In this document: piece after piece, positions 34,163 through 43,820 of the stretch
Numbering within the stretch: the stretch's first letter is position 1
How the letters are laid out: each line of letters begins with the position of its first letter
NCBI GenBank assembly: GCA_050943315.1
Contig: JBMNOY010000003.1
Span: 11,093-75,092, forward strand
Reading direction: 5' to 3'
Origin: JBDKUD01 sp050943315
Lineage (GTDB): Bacteria > Bacillota > Syntrophomonadia > Syntrophomonadales > Syntrophomonadaceae
DNA: 64,000 nucleotides
The notes under the pieces: model-generated
Seen by the model: the letters and a program-made list of their open reading frames with translations, nothing else
The model's database searches: none
What the model was told of the DNA's origin: nothing
Program-made: the position numbers and the translations under genes

Positions 34163-35083
34163 ATGAAAATACCTAAGCAGAAAAAGACGGCTGGGAAAAA
34201 GGCGGACCGGTTTACCTTTATTATCCTGCCGGCATCGGCAGCTCCGCCGGTCAGGATAAACATTTCCAAAAGGTCTATAGCCGTATGCCTGACTGTGCTG
34301 GCGGTTATAGCTTTTGGGGCTCTGACCACCACGGTTAAATATCATTCGCGTCAGGCTGATTTTAAAAGGGTTGAGCAGATTAAGCAGGAAAGCCTTGATA
34401 AAGATAAAACTATTCAGAAATTGGCCGAGGAGATAGAAACTATTGATAAAAGGCAACAGGAGTTGCAAACCAAGCAAGCGGAGATAAAGAAAATGATGGG
34501 CATTAAGACCGAAAATAGAGTTACCGAGCAGCCATCCCGCGGAGGTCAAGGCGGAGCAGATTTACGAACACGGCCATTTTCAGTCAAAGACAGTTTGGAT
34601 ACCACTTATAAAGTGCGTGCCAGTCTGGGGCAAAATGACAAAGAGATTGAGCAATTACTAGCCCGGGTAAAAAAGGATACAGCTTATTACCGCAGTATTC
34701 CCAATCAATGGCCGGCTGAAGGGGAAATATCGTCACCGTTTGGATGGCGGGAATCACCGTTTGGCGGGCAAAAGGAAGGTTACCATGACGGAGTGGATGT
34801 GGCTAATAATTACGGTACACCGATACTGGCGGCTGGTGACGGAACCGTAACCTGGGCGGGATGGAAAAAGGTTTATGGGCAAACCATCGAAATAAGTCAT
34901 GGCAATGGCTTATTAACCAGGTATGGCCATAATTCGCGTCTGCTGGTTGCAGCAGGGGATAAGGTACAGAAGGGACAAACTATTGCCGTAATGGGAAGCA
35001 CCGGTCGGAGCACCGGCCCGCATCTGCATTTTTCCGTGCTGAAACAGGGGGTTCCGCAGAATCCTTATGATTATCTGCCCTAA
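34163..35083 (+). CDS. M23 (LytM) family murein endopeptidase-like protein
   Basis: 306 residues: a short cytoplasmic N-terminus rich in lysine, one membrane segment (about residues 41-60, IAVCLTVLAVIAFGALTTTV), a coiled coil (about 65-115) and a C-terminal LytM domain. The zinc ligands of an active enzyme are present: HDGVDVAN and HLHFSV. Probably exported to the wall side and used in peptidoglycan remodelling. It is followed 54 bases later by a bactofilin gene, a pairing often seen in bacteria. ATG start after GAGGTTATGAA. Confidence 0.92.
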   Translation: MKIPKQKKTAGKKADRFTFIILPASAAPPVRINISKRSIAVCLTVLAVIAFGALTTTVKYHSRQADFKRVEQIKQESLDKDKTIQKLAEEIETIDKRQQELQTKQAEIKKMMGIKTENRVTEQPSRGGQGGADLRTRPFSVKDSLDTTYKVRASLGQNDKEIEQLLARVKKDTAYYRSIPNQWPAEGEISSPFGWRESPFGGQKEGYHDGVDVANNYGTPILAAGDGTVTWAGWKKVYGQTIEISHGNGLLTRYGHNSRLLVAAGDKVQKGQTIAVMGSTGRSTGPHLHFSVLKQGVPQNPYDYLP

Positions 35084-35137
35084 AAGGACTAGCTGTACCC
35101 GAAATCCTATAATTACAGTGGTAATGGAGGAATATAA

Positions 35138-35551
35138 ATGAAAAAAAAGTATCACCGATATGACAAAATTGAAAGCCTTATTTCCCAGGGAATGGAGATA
35201 AAGGGGCAAATATTTTCTTCAGGGTCTATCCGGGTTGACGGCAAAGTGGAAGGGGAACTGGACATAAAAGGCGATGTGGTCATAGGTGAAAAGGGGAAAG
35301 TTAAAGGCGGTATTAAAGTTGAAAATATCGTGGTAGCCGGAAGTATTGAGGGCAATATACAGGCACGGGGCAAGTTCGAAATTACGGCTACTGGAGTAGT
35401 GAAGGGGGATGTAACTTCCAGTATTATTACTATAGAAGAAGGCGCAGTGCTGGAAGGCACAACCAAGATGTCCCGGCCCAGCCGCGAAAATAGTGAAAGT
35501 AAAGAGTTAAGCTTAAAAAAGGAGAGAGAGTCCATTAGCGCCATGTTTTAA
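35138..35551 (+). CDS. Bactofilin-family cytoskeletal protein
   Basis: 137-residue bactofilin (DUF583): a beta-helix core with the repeating pattern (IRVDGKVEGELDIKGDVVIGEKGKVKGGIKVENIVVAGSIEGNIQARGKFEI...), flanked by unstructured tails. Polymer-forming scaffold, likely organising the adjacent M23 peptidase. ATG start with GGAGG upstream. Confidence 0.95.
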   Translation: MKKKYHRYDKIESLISQGMEIKGQIFSSGSIRVDGKVEGELDIKGDVVIGEKGKVKGGIKVENIVVAGSIEGNIQARGKFEITATGVVKGDVTSSIITIEEGAVLEGTTKMSRPSRENSESKELSLKKERESISAMF

Positions 35552-35665
35552 ATGGGGCAGTCTGACAGTTCTTTTACCCTTTTTTTGATTGGGTGTCTCC
35601 CCTGAAACCACCGGTGGTTATGAAACGGGGGAAAAAGGTTATTGGCTGGAGGTGAAGCGGGGATA

Positions 35666-36316
35666 ATGTTGTTTGCTAACCGACGGGAGGCCGGAGAACT
35701 TTTAACAGTTGAGCTAAAGAAACGCAATATTAAGTTTGATGTTATTTTAGCCGTTCCCCGCGGCGGGGTTATCATAGCTGACGCCATAGCTGCCGGTTTT
35801 AACTGCGAAATGGATGTAATTATAGCTAAAAAGATAGGATCTCCGGACCTGCCTGAATATGCAGTTGGCGCCGTCGCACCTGATGGCGAAGTGTTAATTC
35901 ATGACAAAATACACCGTCTTGAGACTATCAATGAAAATCAACTGCAGCGGATGGCGGCGGCAGTGCAAAAGGAAATTAATTACCGTTTGAACCTGTACAG
36001 GAGTTACAAGTCCCCGGTAAATATTACTCATCGTAAAGTTTTAGTAGTGGATGACGGGATAGCCTCCGGATTTACCATGAGGGCGGCTGTCAAATATTTA
36101 AGACGGCAAAAAGTAAGCGAAATAATTATGGCCGTGCCGGTAACCTCATACCAGGCTTATAAGAGCTTAAGTCAGGAAGTCGACGAGATAATTGTATTGG
36201 TGATACCAGACCAATTTCTGGCGGTCGGACCGTTTTACCGTGATTTCTCCCCAGTAGAAGACAGAGATGTGGTAAGAATACTGCAAAAACTAAGATCTAA
36301 AAATATCGAGGCCTAA
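35666..36316 (+). CDS. Phosphoribosyltransferase-domain protein
   Basis: About 216 residues with a type I phosphoribosyltransferase fold. The PRPP-binding loop is VLVVDDGIASGFTMRAA, and the N-terminal VILAVPRGGVIIADAIA is typical of the predicted PRTase group found in many anaerobes. The substrate is unknown. I place the start at ATG 35666; the frame is open to TTG 35642 and the GGAGGTG site (35648-35654) could serve either. Its last 20 bases overlap the end of the convergent yyaC gene. Confidence 0.85.
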   Translation: MLFANRREAGELLTVELKKRNIKFDVILAVPRGGVIIADAIAAGFNCEMDVIIAKKIGSPDLPEYAVGAVAPDGEVLIHDKIHRLETINENQLQRMAAAVQKEINYRLNLYRSYKSPVNITHRKVLVVDDGIASGFTMRAAVKYLRRQKVSEIIMAVPVTSYQAYKSLSQEVDEIIVLVIPDQFLAVGPFYRDFSPVEDRDVVRILQKLRSKNIEA

Positions 36317-36947
36317 AATTGCCGGCTGGTTTTTCATTTCCGGCAAGCTTTTTGAAAGCGGCCGTACTTTCTAACGAGCAGCGGCTAGTTTCCAATCTGA
36401 TGTGAGCCAGATAAATACTGCGCGCCACAATTTCGGCCATGCGGTAAACAGTGTACAATCGTGTGTTCTGCAAAACCATATGCTCGAGAAACCCACCTAC
36501 ATTTACTACTCCCGAGATATGAAAATCACCGACTTCCGGTAAAACCTTTTTTAGAGCGGTACCCGGCTTGAGACCGCCCTGGTTGACATTAATATAACCA
36601 ATTCTATCGGCGCTGCCCAAACTGGCATCAATGGCAATCAGCAGTGGATTAGGGTAAGATATCATAATTTTGTCCAGAATATCTTGAAGGTTGGCAGCAT
36701 GAGTGGGACTGGCCAGAGTTCCATAAATGTTGGCTGAAGGCAGTAATGCCTGCAGGCGGGTACCTACCAGAGGACCAAAACAGTCACCGGTAGCACGATC
36801 AGTACCTATGCACAAATAAACTATATCGCGGGATAATTCACTATTGTAGGTTTCTAATAGACAATGAATGGAGCTCTCCAGTTTACTGAAACAAAATGGG
36901 TCTTCGAAATGGTAGGAGTGCCCCTGGTAGCCTTTGCCGAAATTCAT
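36297..36947 (-). CDS. yyaC: Sporulation protein YyaC
   Basis: 216-residue member of the YyaC family, related to the GPR spore protease fold (also near HyaD-type maturation proteases). The motif LCIGTDRATGDCFGPLVGTRLQ near the N-terminal third, and SADRIGYINVNQGGLKPG, are typical. ATG start with GGGAGGG upstream. It is convergent with the phosphoribosyltransferase, overlapping by 20 bases. The exact substrate is unknown. Confidence 0.9.
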   Translation of the reverse strand: MNFGKGYQGHSYHFEDPFCFSKLESSIHCLLETYNSELSRDIVYLCIGTDRATGDCFGPLVGTRLQALLPSANIYGTLASPTHAANLQDILDKIMISYPNPLLIAIDASLGSADRIGYINVNQGGLKPGTALKKVLPEVGDFHISGVVNVGGFLEHMVLQNTRLYTVYRMAEIVARSIYLAHIRLETSRCSLESTAAFKKLAGNEKPAGNFRPRYF

Positions 36948-37128
36948 CTTATCCCTCCCGAAAACATTGATGCTCTAAGTTTTCACGAGTTATAAAAATT
37001 TTATTCACCGGCAAGAAGTGCTGGTGATGTATCCCAACCTGTCTGCAAATAGGTATTAGGCCCAAGGTTCTGTCATATATTATGGAATAGACTGTTTTTT
37101 ACCCCTTAAGGGGGCGAGGTGAAATAAT

Positions 37129-38217
37129 ATAAAACAGAGATACATGTTAGTAATGGGCTATCTGGGAGCAGTAGTCGGGGCTGGTTTTGCCTCCGGGCAG
37201 GAGATTGTGCAGTTTTTTGTTAACTATGGGAACAGCGGAATTAAGGGGGCTTTCCTGACCGCAGGTTTGTTTGCTGCATGTGGCGGAATGCTTTTGTATA
37301 TGGCTCATTCGCACCAGGTTTCCAACTACCAGGATATTCTCCGCTTTATACTGGGGCAGAAGACCGGAAAAGTGGTTGATATAGGCCTGGCGGTTTTTTT
37401 ATTCCTGGGGATAAGCACTATGCTTTCCGCCAGCGGAGCCATTTTTTATGAGCATTTTTACCTGCCCAAGGGATTGGGAGTCTTTGTCACCTATTTAATA
37501 ATTGTGATTCTTTTAGCCACCGGTAAAAAAGGATTAATTATGTCCTACAATCTTCTGGTACCAGTTAAACTGATGTTGTTGATAGCTATCACCGGATACG
37601 CCGCCTTTTTTTTTGAAGCCCGGCTGCCGGAAACCTACGTAGCATTTCTGGATCCCTACCGGTCAAATAACTGGTTGTTAGCTAGTTTATTATATGTAGC
37701 TTATAATTTTTCCCTGGCTATGGTAGTTCTTACCGAATATCAGTCCGTAACTACACAGAAGGGGTCTATTTCCGGGGCCATCTGGGGAGGATTGGTATTG
37801 GGCCTGCTGGTAATTACCTACTACCTGGCCCTGAACCGATTTATGCCCATGATCACCCATTACGAGGTACCCATGCTGTTTATTGCCGGCAATATCTCCC
37901 TGCCGGCTAAATGGATATATACGGGTGTGCTCTGGGTAGGTATATTGACTACAGCACTGGCCAATGCCTATGGGTTCTCCCAACGCATCTCCAGTTTGAG
38001 CGGCTTAAACTACGGCTTTTGTTTAATCATGTGCATGACCCTGGCTTTGCCGTTGTCAATGCAAAGTTTCTCCGTACTGGTTAACCGGGTATATCCAGTA
38101 TTTGGAGCCCTGGGACTGGTTATTCTGGGATCGCTGGTATATAAGGCTGTTATACAACTGGGCCAAGAGTTATACTATAATATAATCCAAATATTGAAAA
38201 AGACCAAGGAGGTCTAA
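37129..38217 (+). CDS. YkvI-like membrane protein with an apparent AUA start
   Basis: 362-residue integral membrane protein with about ten hydrophobic segments, related to the YkvI branch of the APC/NSS-like transporters. The N-terminal signature GYLGAVVGAGFASGQEI is near residue 10. The best start is ATA 37129: GAGGTG lies seven bases before it, and an in-frame TGA is just upstream. The first canonical codon, ATG 37144, lies 22 bases from the binding site, too far for normal initiation, and would drop five residues. The gene lies 3 bases before selA and is probably co-transcribed with it. The substrate is unknown. Confidence 0.82.
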   Translation: MKQRYMLVMGYLGAVVGAGFASGQEIVQFFVNYGNSGIKGAFLTAGLFAACGGMLLYMAHSHQVSNYQDILRFILGQKTGKVVDIGLAVFLFLGISTMLSASGAIFYEHFYLPKGLGVFVTYLIIVILLATGKKGLIMSYNLLVPVKLMLLIAITGYAAFFFEARLPETYVAFLDPYRSNNWLLASLLYVAYNFSLAMVVLTEYQSVTTQKGSISGAIWGGLVLGLLVITYYLALNRFMPMITHYEVPMLFIAGNISLPAKWIYTGVLWVGILTTALANAYGFSQRISSLSGLNYGFCLIMCMTLALPLSMQSFSVLVNRVYPVFGALGLVILGSLVYKAVIQLGQELYYNIIQILKKTKEV

Positions 38218-38220
38218 AAG

Positions 38221-39618
38221 TTGAGCCTGAAAAACATACCGCCGGTAGATGAAATACTGCTGCAGCCAGCTGTTATTGCCCTGAAGGAAACCTATAACCA
38301 CGATTTTATTACCAGGAAGATCCGTGTGGCGGTGGATCAGGTGAGAATGGAAATACGTTCCCGGGAAGAAAACTTGAGCCGAGATATTATCATGGGGAAA
38401 ATTCTCTGCAGATTACCAGGTTTGATTAATGAAACTGCCGGGGGAACACTCATACGGGTTATTAACGGTACCGGGGTGGTGCTGCATACTAATTTGGGAC
38501 GGGCTCCGCTGGGTCAGCAGGCGCTGCGTTTTATCAATGAACTGGCTTGCGGTTATAACAATCTGGAAATGAATCTAGAAAAAGGGGAACGCGGTTCGCG
38601 TTATCACCATGTGGAACAAATCTTAACGGAATTAACCGGAGCCGAGGCTGCCCTGGTGGTTAACAATAATGCTGCCGCGGTACTTTTAGGGCTTAATACC
38701 CTGGCTAATAACCGGGAGGTAATCGTATCCCGGGGTCAACTGGTGGAAATCGGCGGTGCTTTTCGTATTCCCGAAGTCATGAGACAAAGCGGAGCCAGGC
38801 TGGTAGAAGTAGGAACAACCAACAAAACCTATATTACAGACTTTGCTGAGGCAATTAACGCCGAAACCGGGCTGCTGTTTTCCGCTCATACCTCAAACTA
38901 TAAAATAGTGGGGTTTACCGAAGAGGTGCCGTTAAAAGAATTAGTTGATTTAGGTAAAAAACGACAACTGCCGGTAATGCAGGATCTAGGCAGTGGAATT
39001 TTATTAAATCTTAAGCAATGGGGACTGAGTGACGAGCCTACGGTTAAAGAATGCGTGGCTGCAGGTGCTGATGTGGTTACTTTTAGCGGCGATAAACTCC
39101 TGGGGGGACCCCAGGCGGGAATTATCGTGGGTAAGAAAGGCTTTATCGAAGCCATGAAGAAGAATCAGCTTACCCGGGCGCTCAGGGTGGATAAGTTGAC
39201 TATAGCCGCTTTGGAAGGCACCCTGCTTGAATATATGCAAGGCTATCCGCAAAATCAGGTTCCGGTTATTAATATGTTGACCCTGGCAAACGAAGAACTT
39301 TTGGAGCGAGCGGAGAGATTCCAGGAGCTATTGGCGGAGAACACCAGGGATTCGGCTTTAATTAATAATATAACCGTCGTCCCGCTGGAGGATATGGTAG
39401 GTGGGGGTGCCTACCCCACCGACAAGATTCCTGGCTGGGGTATAGAGATAGAGTTTAAAGAACATCTTCTTGAGGAAATAACCAGGAAATTGCGGCTGTC
39501 CCGTCCAGCCTTAATTGCCCGTAAACAGGAAGACAAAATGTTAATAAGCGTAAGGACTCTATTGCCCGGGGATATGCAAACCATAGCCGGGTTACTAAAA
39601 CAGGTACTTGAGAGATAG
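38221..39618 (+). CDS. selA: L-seryl-tRNA(Sec) selenium transferase
   Basis: PLP enzyme that converts Ser-tRNA(Sec) to Sec-tRNA(Sec) with selenophosphate. 465 residues, full length. The PLP lysine is in TFSGDKLLGGPQAG; NGTGVVLHTNLGRAPL is a family signature. The start is TTG 38221, eight bases after GGAGG. It is followed by selB after a repeat element. SerRS (this window) supplies its substrate, SelD its selenium donor and selC its tRNA. Confidence 0.97.
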   Translation: MSLKNIPPVDEILLQPAVIALKETYNHDFITRKIRVAVDQVRMEIRSREENLSRDIIMGKILCRLPGLINETAGGTLIRVINGTGVVLHTNLGRAPLGQQALRFINELACGYNNLEMNLEKGERGSRYHHVEQILTELTGAEAALVVNNNAAAVLLGLNTLANNREVIVSRGQLVEIGGAFRIPEVMRQSGARLVEVGTTNKTYITDFAEAINAETGLLFSAHTSNYKIVGFTEEVPLKELVDLGKKRQLPVMQDLGSGILLNLKQWGLSDEPTVKECVAAGADVVTFSGDKLLGGPQAGIIVGKKGFIEAMKKNQLTRALRVDKLTIAALEGTLLEYMQGYPQNQVPVINMLTLANEELLERAERFQELLAENTRDSALINNITVVPLEDMVGGGAYPTDKIPGWGIEIEFKEHLLEEITRKLRLSRPALIARKQEDKMLISVRTLLPGDMQTIAGLLKQVLER

Positions 39619-39628
39619 TTTTAGAATT

Positions 39629-39756
39629 AACATAGACCCATTGGGAATTGGACGTTGGCGGCTCTGCCGCACGCAGACTGCTATGACTGTCGCAGAATTG
39701 AATTTTGTTTCAAGTCTGCGCGGTCATAATAGTCTGCGTTAGTCTGCGTCTATGTT
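39629..39756. repeat. AATAGACGC-family palindromic repeat between selA and selB
   Basis: Left side AACATAGAC then GCACGCAGACTGCTATGAC; right side the inverted form GCGGTCATAATAGTCTGCG and GTCTGCGTCTATGTT. Length about 128 bases. The same motifs occur at 24915-25403 and 55009-55183. Confidence 0.7.
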
Positions 39757-39791
39757 ATGGAATCGGCGCTGAATTACGGGGGGGAACTATA

Positions 39792-41699
39792 GTGAAAAGA
39801 TTGGTAATAGGAACAGCAGGTCACATAGACCATGGCAAAACTACCCTGGTTAAAGCTCTCACCGGGATTGAGACCGACCGGCTCAAAGAAGAGAAACAAC
39901 GGGGGATATCAATTGAACTGGGGTTTGCCCCTTTTACCCTTCCGAGCGGGCAGAAAGCGGCTATTGTCGATGTACCCGGGCACGAAAGATTTATACGCCA
40001 CATGCTGGCGGGGGCTTTTGGCATTGATATGGTCATATTTACTATTGCGGCGGATGAGGGAGTAATGCCCCAGACCCGTGAACATATGGATATCATCGAG
40101 CTTCTCGGGGTAAACCAGGGCGTTATAGTTTTAACTAAAAAGGATATGGTTGATGAAGAATGGCTGCTCATGGTAGAAGAAGAGATAAAAGAATATACAG
40201 ATAAGACTATCCTTAAAGGGACTCCCATAATAGCGGTATCAGCACTAACCAAAGAAGGCATACCTGATTTATTGGCGGCTTTGGAGGAACTGGCAAACAG
40301 GATTAAAGAAAAACCAAAAGGGGGACAGGTACGATTACCCATTGACCGGGTTTTTACTATTTCTGGTTTTGGTACCGTGGTTACCGGCACATTATGGTCA
40401 GGAAGCATAAATGTTGGCGATACCCTGGAACTCATGCCGGTAGGGCGGCCGGTAAAAGTCAGGACATTACAGGTACACGGAGAAAAGGTGCCGGTTGCCT
40501 ACGCCGGCCAGAGGGTAGCAGTTAATCTCCAGGGTATAGAGGTTAATGATATCAAGAGAGGGTATCTCCTGGCAACGCCAGGTTTTTTGCAGCCTGGTTA
40601 CCGGGTGGACGCCAAATTGCGGCTATTGCCTTCCAGTCCCAGAACCCTTAAGAATTGGAACCGGATTAGATTCCATATTGGGACTGACGAAACCATGGGG
40701 CGGGTAATACTTTTGGACCGGGACGAATTACTCCCCGGAGAAGAAACCTTTGTACAGATAGTTATGGAAAAACCAGTCGTTTGTTATAAGGGAGATTCCT
40801 ATGTTATACGTTATTATTCACCGGTTACCACTATTGGCGGTGGGGTTATTATTAACGCCAATTCCCCCAAACAAAAACGGTTTAATGAAGATGTGCTAAA
40901 TGAGCTGGTCATGAAGGAAGAGGGAACCCTTTACGACATCTTATTGCACGAAATGGAATCCCATCCGGAAGAATTATTTAATCTGGATAGCTTTATAAAG
41001 AAGACCGGCAGCAGTGCAGATAAAGTTAAAGATGAAATTGCCCAGTTATTAGAAGATGAGAAAATAATAGATTTAACTGGTAAAGGTGAGTACCTTAGTA
41101 ATTATGGAATTAGTGTGATGGCTGATAAAATAACCTCTGTCTTGGCTGAGTTTCATAAACAGTATCCTTTGCGACAGGGTTATCCTCGTGAAGATATGCG
41201 CAGTCGTTTCTTTACCTCCCTAAATGCTAAAATGTTTAATATGCTCTTAAAACACCTGGAAGCCAAGCGGGGTATTATTAAAAGCAAAAACAATCTGATA
41301 ATGCTGGCTCCACATGAACCACTTCCCGGTGAGAGAGAGGAAAAGTATATCAGGGAGATTTTAACGCTAATGACCGGGCAGCTCTTTAGTCCCCCTTCAC
41401 CGCAGGAAATGAAGGAAACATTAGGAATCAGCGATACTGAGTTCAGCGAAATATTTTCCTATTTAGTTGAACAACAATTAGTAATAAAATTAAATGAAAC
41501 TATGTTTTTTAGCACTCAGGCTATTGAGGAAGGCAAGAAAATATTAAACCAGTATTTTGACCGGGAGAAGGAGTTAAATCTGGCGACCATGAGGGATTTG
41601 CTTAATACTTCTCGAAAGTACGTCCTTCCTTTGATAGAATATTATGATAGAATTCGCTTTACCCGCCGGGTAGGTGATATGAGAGTGAGAATTGGCTAA
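39792..41699 (+). CDS. selB: Selenocysteine-specific elongation factor SelB
   Basis: EF-Tu-like GTPase that delivers Sec-tRNA(Sec) to UGA codons with a SECIS. 635 residues. G1 is GTAGHIDHGKTTLVKAL, G3 is DVPGHERFI, G4 is LTKKD. The C-terminal half consists of winged-helix domains that bind SECIS RNA. The start is GTG 39792 (MKRLVIGTAGHIDHGKT), after GGGGGG; the frame stays open upstream, without a start that fits. A repeat separates it from selA. Confidence 0.97.
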   Translation: MKRLVIGTAGHIDHGKTTLVKALTGIETDRLKEEKQRGISIELGFAPFTLPSGQKAAIVDVPGHERFIRHMLAGAFGIDMVIFTIAADEGVMPQTREHMDIIELLGVNQGVIVLTKKDMVDEEWLLMVEEEIKEYTDKTILKGTPIIAVSALTKEGIPDLLAALEELANRIKEKPKGGQVRLPIDRVFTISGFGTVVTGTLWSGSINVGDTLELMPVGRPVKVRTLQVHGEKVPVAYAGQRVAVNLQGIEVNDIKRGYLLATPGFLQPGYRVDAKLRLLPSSPRTLKNWNRIRFHIGTDETMGRVILLDRDELLPGEETFVQIVMEKPVVCYKGDSYVIRYYSPVTTIGGGVIINANSPKQKRFNEDVLNELVMKEEGTLYDILLHEMESHPEELFNLDSFIKKTGSSADKVKDEIAQLLEDEKIIDLTGKGEYLSNYGISVMADKITSVLAEFHKQYPLRQGYPREDMRSRFFTSLNAKMFNMLLKHLEAKRGIIKSKNNLIMLAPHEPLPGEREEKYIREILTLMTGQLFSPPSPQEMKETLGISDTEFSEIFSYLVEQQLVIKLNETMFFSTQAIEEGKKILNQYFDREKELNLATMRDLLNTSRKYVLPLIEYYDRIRFTRRVGDMRVRIG

Positions 41700-41722
41700 T
41701 TATTCGTGCAGGGGGGTTGATA

Positions 41723-42730
41723 TTGGCTAAAATTGGTGTTCCACGTACCCTGGCATATTTCATATACTATCCCTTCTGGCATACATTTTTCTCCCAGTTG
41801 GGTCATGAAGTGGTTCTTTCCAGTACTACTAACCGGACCATTGTGGATAAAGGAGTGCAGGAAGCGGTCAATGATGCCTGTATACCAATAAAAATATACC
41901 ATGGTCATGTAGCCGATCTAATCGGCAAGGCAGACTATATTTTTTGTCCCCGGCTGGTCAGTTTACGAAAACATGGGGATTTCGGTACAGAGACTTTTTG
42001 CCCTAAATTCCTGGGGCTGCCGGATATGATTCGCTTAAGCATAGATAATTTACCCCCGGTTATAGATGTACGCGTTGACCTTAAAAAAGGTAAGCATGAA
42101 CTAGATAATGTGTGTGCCGAAGTAGGGAATATTCTGGGCAGCAGTGCGGCAGAGGCCAAAAAAGCGCAGCAGGAGGCACTAAAAGTGCAAAGGTCTTATC
42201 AAAAACTGCTGGGCCGGGAAATGTTGCCGGAAGAAGCCATGAAGGTGGTGCTGGGCGATAGTAAGGATGCTTTTAGCCAACCAGAAAAGCCCCAACCGGA
42301 AATGGCTATTGCCGTTGTAGGGTATCCTTATGCTATTTATGACAATTACATAAATTTAGGTCTGCTTGATATACTGCAGAAAGAGAATATTAAGATTGTG
42401 ACCCAGGACATGCTGGGCAATAAAACTATGAACCGGCAGGCCCGGACTCTGCCGAAAAGCCTGTTCTGGTATTTTTCCAACCGGGCTGTCTATGGTGCCA
42501 TGCATTTTGTGGCCAGCCACAAAGTGGATGGAATCATACATGTTACCGCATTTGCCTGTGGGCCGGACGCCATGGTTGACCGGTTGATTGAAATAGAAAC
42601 TCGAAAACGCAGCAACATACCATATTTATCCTTAACCATTGATGAACAGACAGGAGAAGCGGGAGTAAGGACGCGTATTGAAGCTTTTCTGGATATGCTG
42701 CGTTACCGGAGGGATAAGCATGAAAATTAG
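41723..42730 (+). CDS. Acyl-CoA dehydratase activase-related protein (DUF2229), paralogue 1
   Basis: About 336 residues, in the family of 2-hydroxyacyl-CoA dehydratase D-component-like proteins (DUF2229), here as a stand-alone gene. Cysteines in DACIPIK, FCPRLVSL, TFCPKFLGL and TAFACGPD are possible iron-sulfur ligands. The C-terminal LTIDEQTGEAGVRTRIEAFLDML is the same motif as in the next gene. The start is TTG 41723, six bases after AGGGGGG; TTG 41717 is also in frame. It overlaps the next gene by 11 bases, so the three form an operon with the activase. The reaction is unknown. Confidence 0.82.
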   Translation: MAKIGVPRTLAYFIYYPFWHTFFSQLGHEVVLSSTTNRTIVDKGVQEAVNDACIPIKIYHGHVADLIGKADYIFCPRLVSLRKHGDFGTETFCPKFLGLPDMIRLSIDNLPPVIDVRVDLKKGKHELDNVCAEVGNILGSSAAEAKKAQQEALKVQRSYQKLLGREMLPEEAMKVVLGDSKDAFSQPEKPQPEMAIAVVGYPYAIYDNYINLGLLDILQKENIKIVTQDMLGNKTMNRQARTLPKSLFWYFSNRAVYGAMHFVASHKVDGIIHVTAFACGPDAMVDRLIEIETRKRSNIPYLSLTIDEQTGEAGVRTRIEAFLDMLRYRRDKHEN

Positions 42731-43820
42731 TTTCCCGCATATGGGGTATTCATATATAGCTTTTAAATGGCTGGTCGAGAACATTGGACATGAATGTATC
42801 GTCCCCCCGGAACCGAGCAAAAAAACACTAGACCTGGGAGTAAGGTATTCACCCGAATTCTCCTGTATACCCTTCAAAATTTTAACCGGTACCTATTTGG
42901 AAGTAGCCGAGATGGGTGCAGAAGTTATTCTTACCTCTGGAGGCATGGGACCTTGTCGGGCTGGTTATTACTGGGTCATGCATCAGTATTTAATGAACGA
43001 AATAGGCAAAGACCTGAAAATAGTAGCCTTTGAGCCTCCCCTGTGCAACCTTAAAGATTTCTGGAGTAAATTGCATTGGCTAAGAGTCACCGGGGGACTA
43101 TCGCTCAAAGAGTTTATTAAGGTGATAAAAACCACCTGGGAGAAAATCAAAGCTATTGATGATGTGGAAATGAGGTCTCACCAGGTCAGGCCGTATGAAA
43201 TAAAACGGGGGGAAACTACCCGCTCTTTATGGTTGGCCCTGGACATGTTAGACCAGGCCAACACCATCGCGGACATAAATGAAGCTCGCCAGGAGGGGCT
43301 GAAACTATTAAATGCGGTAGAGATGGACCCGAACCGTAACCCCCTTAAAATAGGAATAATTGGTGAGATTTACGTGGTTTTGGAGCCGGCTGCTAATCAC
43401 TATTTACAAATCATGCTGGGGGAAATGGGAGTAGAAACGGACCGGTCTATCTATCTAAGTGCTTATGCTCGTAACAATACCATAGTGAACCTGGAAGGCG
43501 ATATTCACCAGGTGGCCAAACCTTATTTAAATGAAGCTCCCATAGGCGGGCATGGAGTCAATAGTATTGGCGAAACCATACTATATGCACGCCATGGCTT
43601 TGATGGAGTGGTACAATTGGCCCCATTTGCGTGTATTCCGGAAATTGTGGCCAAGAGTATTATCCCCAGTATTAGCAGGGACATGCAGATTCCGCTGCTA
43701 ACCCTGTTTATTGATGAACAAACCGGCAAAGCCGGGGTCCAAACCCGGCTGGAAGCATTTGTAGATTTGCTGGAAAAACGGCGTGAAGCCAGGCATAAAG
43801 TCGAGAGGTTAGTAGTATGA
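42720..43820 (+). CDS. Acyl-CoA dehydratase activase-related protein (DUF2229), paralogue 2
   Basis: About 366 residues and homologous in layout to its upstream neighbour: an N-terminal FPHMGYSYIAFKWLVENIGHE segment, cysteines in FSCIPFKIL, GGMGPCRAGYY, LAPFACIPE, and a C-terminal TLFIDEQTGKAGVQTRLEAF motif. The start is ATG 42720 with GGAGGG six bases upstream. It overlaps the activase gene by four bases. The two paralogues may form a heterodimer; that is an inference. Confidence 0.82.
   Translation: MKISFPHMGYSYIAFKWLVENIGHECIVPPEPSKKTLDLGVRYSPEFSCIPFKILTGTYLEVAEMGAEVILTSGGMGPCRAGYYWVMHQYLMNEIGKDLKIVAFEPPLCNLKDFWSKLHWLRVTGGLSLKEFIKVIKTTWEKIKAIDDVEMRSHQVRPYEIKRGETTRSLWLALDMLDQANTIADINEARQEGLKLLNAVEMDPNRNPLKIGIIGEIYVVLEPAANHYLQIMLGEMGVETDRSIYLSAYARNNTIVNLEGDIHQVAKPYLNEAPIGGHGVNSIGETILYARHGFDGVVQLAPFACIPEIVAKSIIPSISRDMQIPLLTLFIDEQTGKAGVQTRLEAFVDLLEKRREARHKVERLVV

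Noticed and set aside
35152..35544. 130-codon minus-strand frame over the bactofilin gene
   Set aside because: It is an antisense shadow caused by the codon bias of the repetitive bactofilin gene.
39821..40435. 204-codon minus-strand frame inside selB
   Set aside because: It is antisense to the conserved SelB GTPase domain, so a shadow frame.
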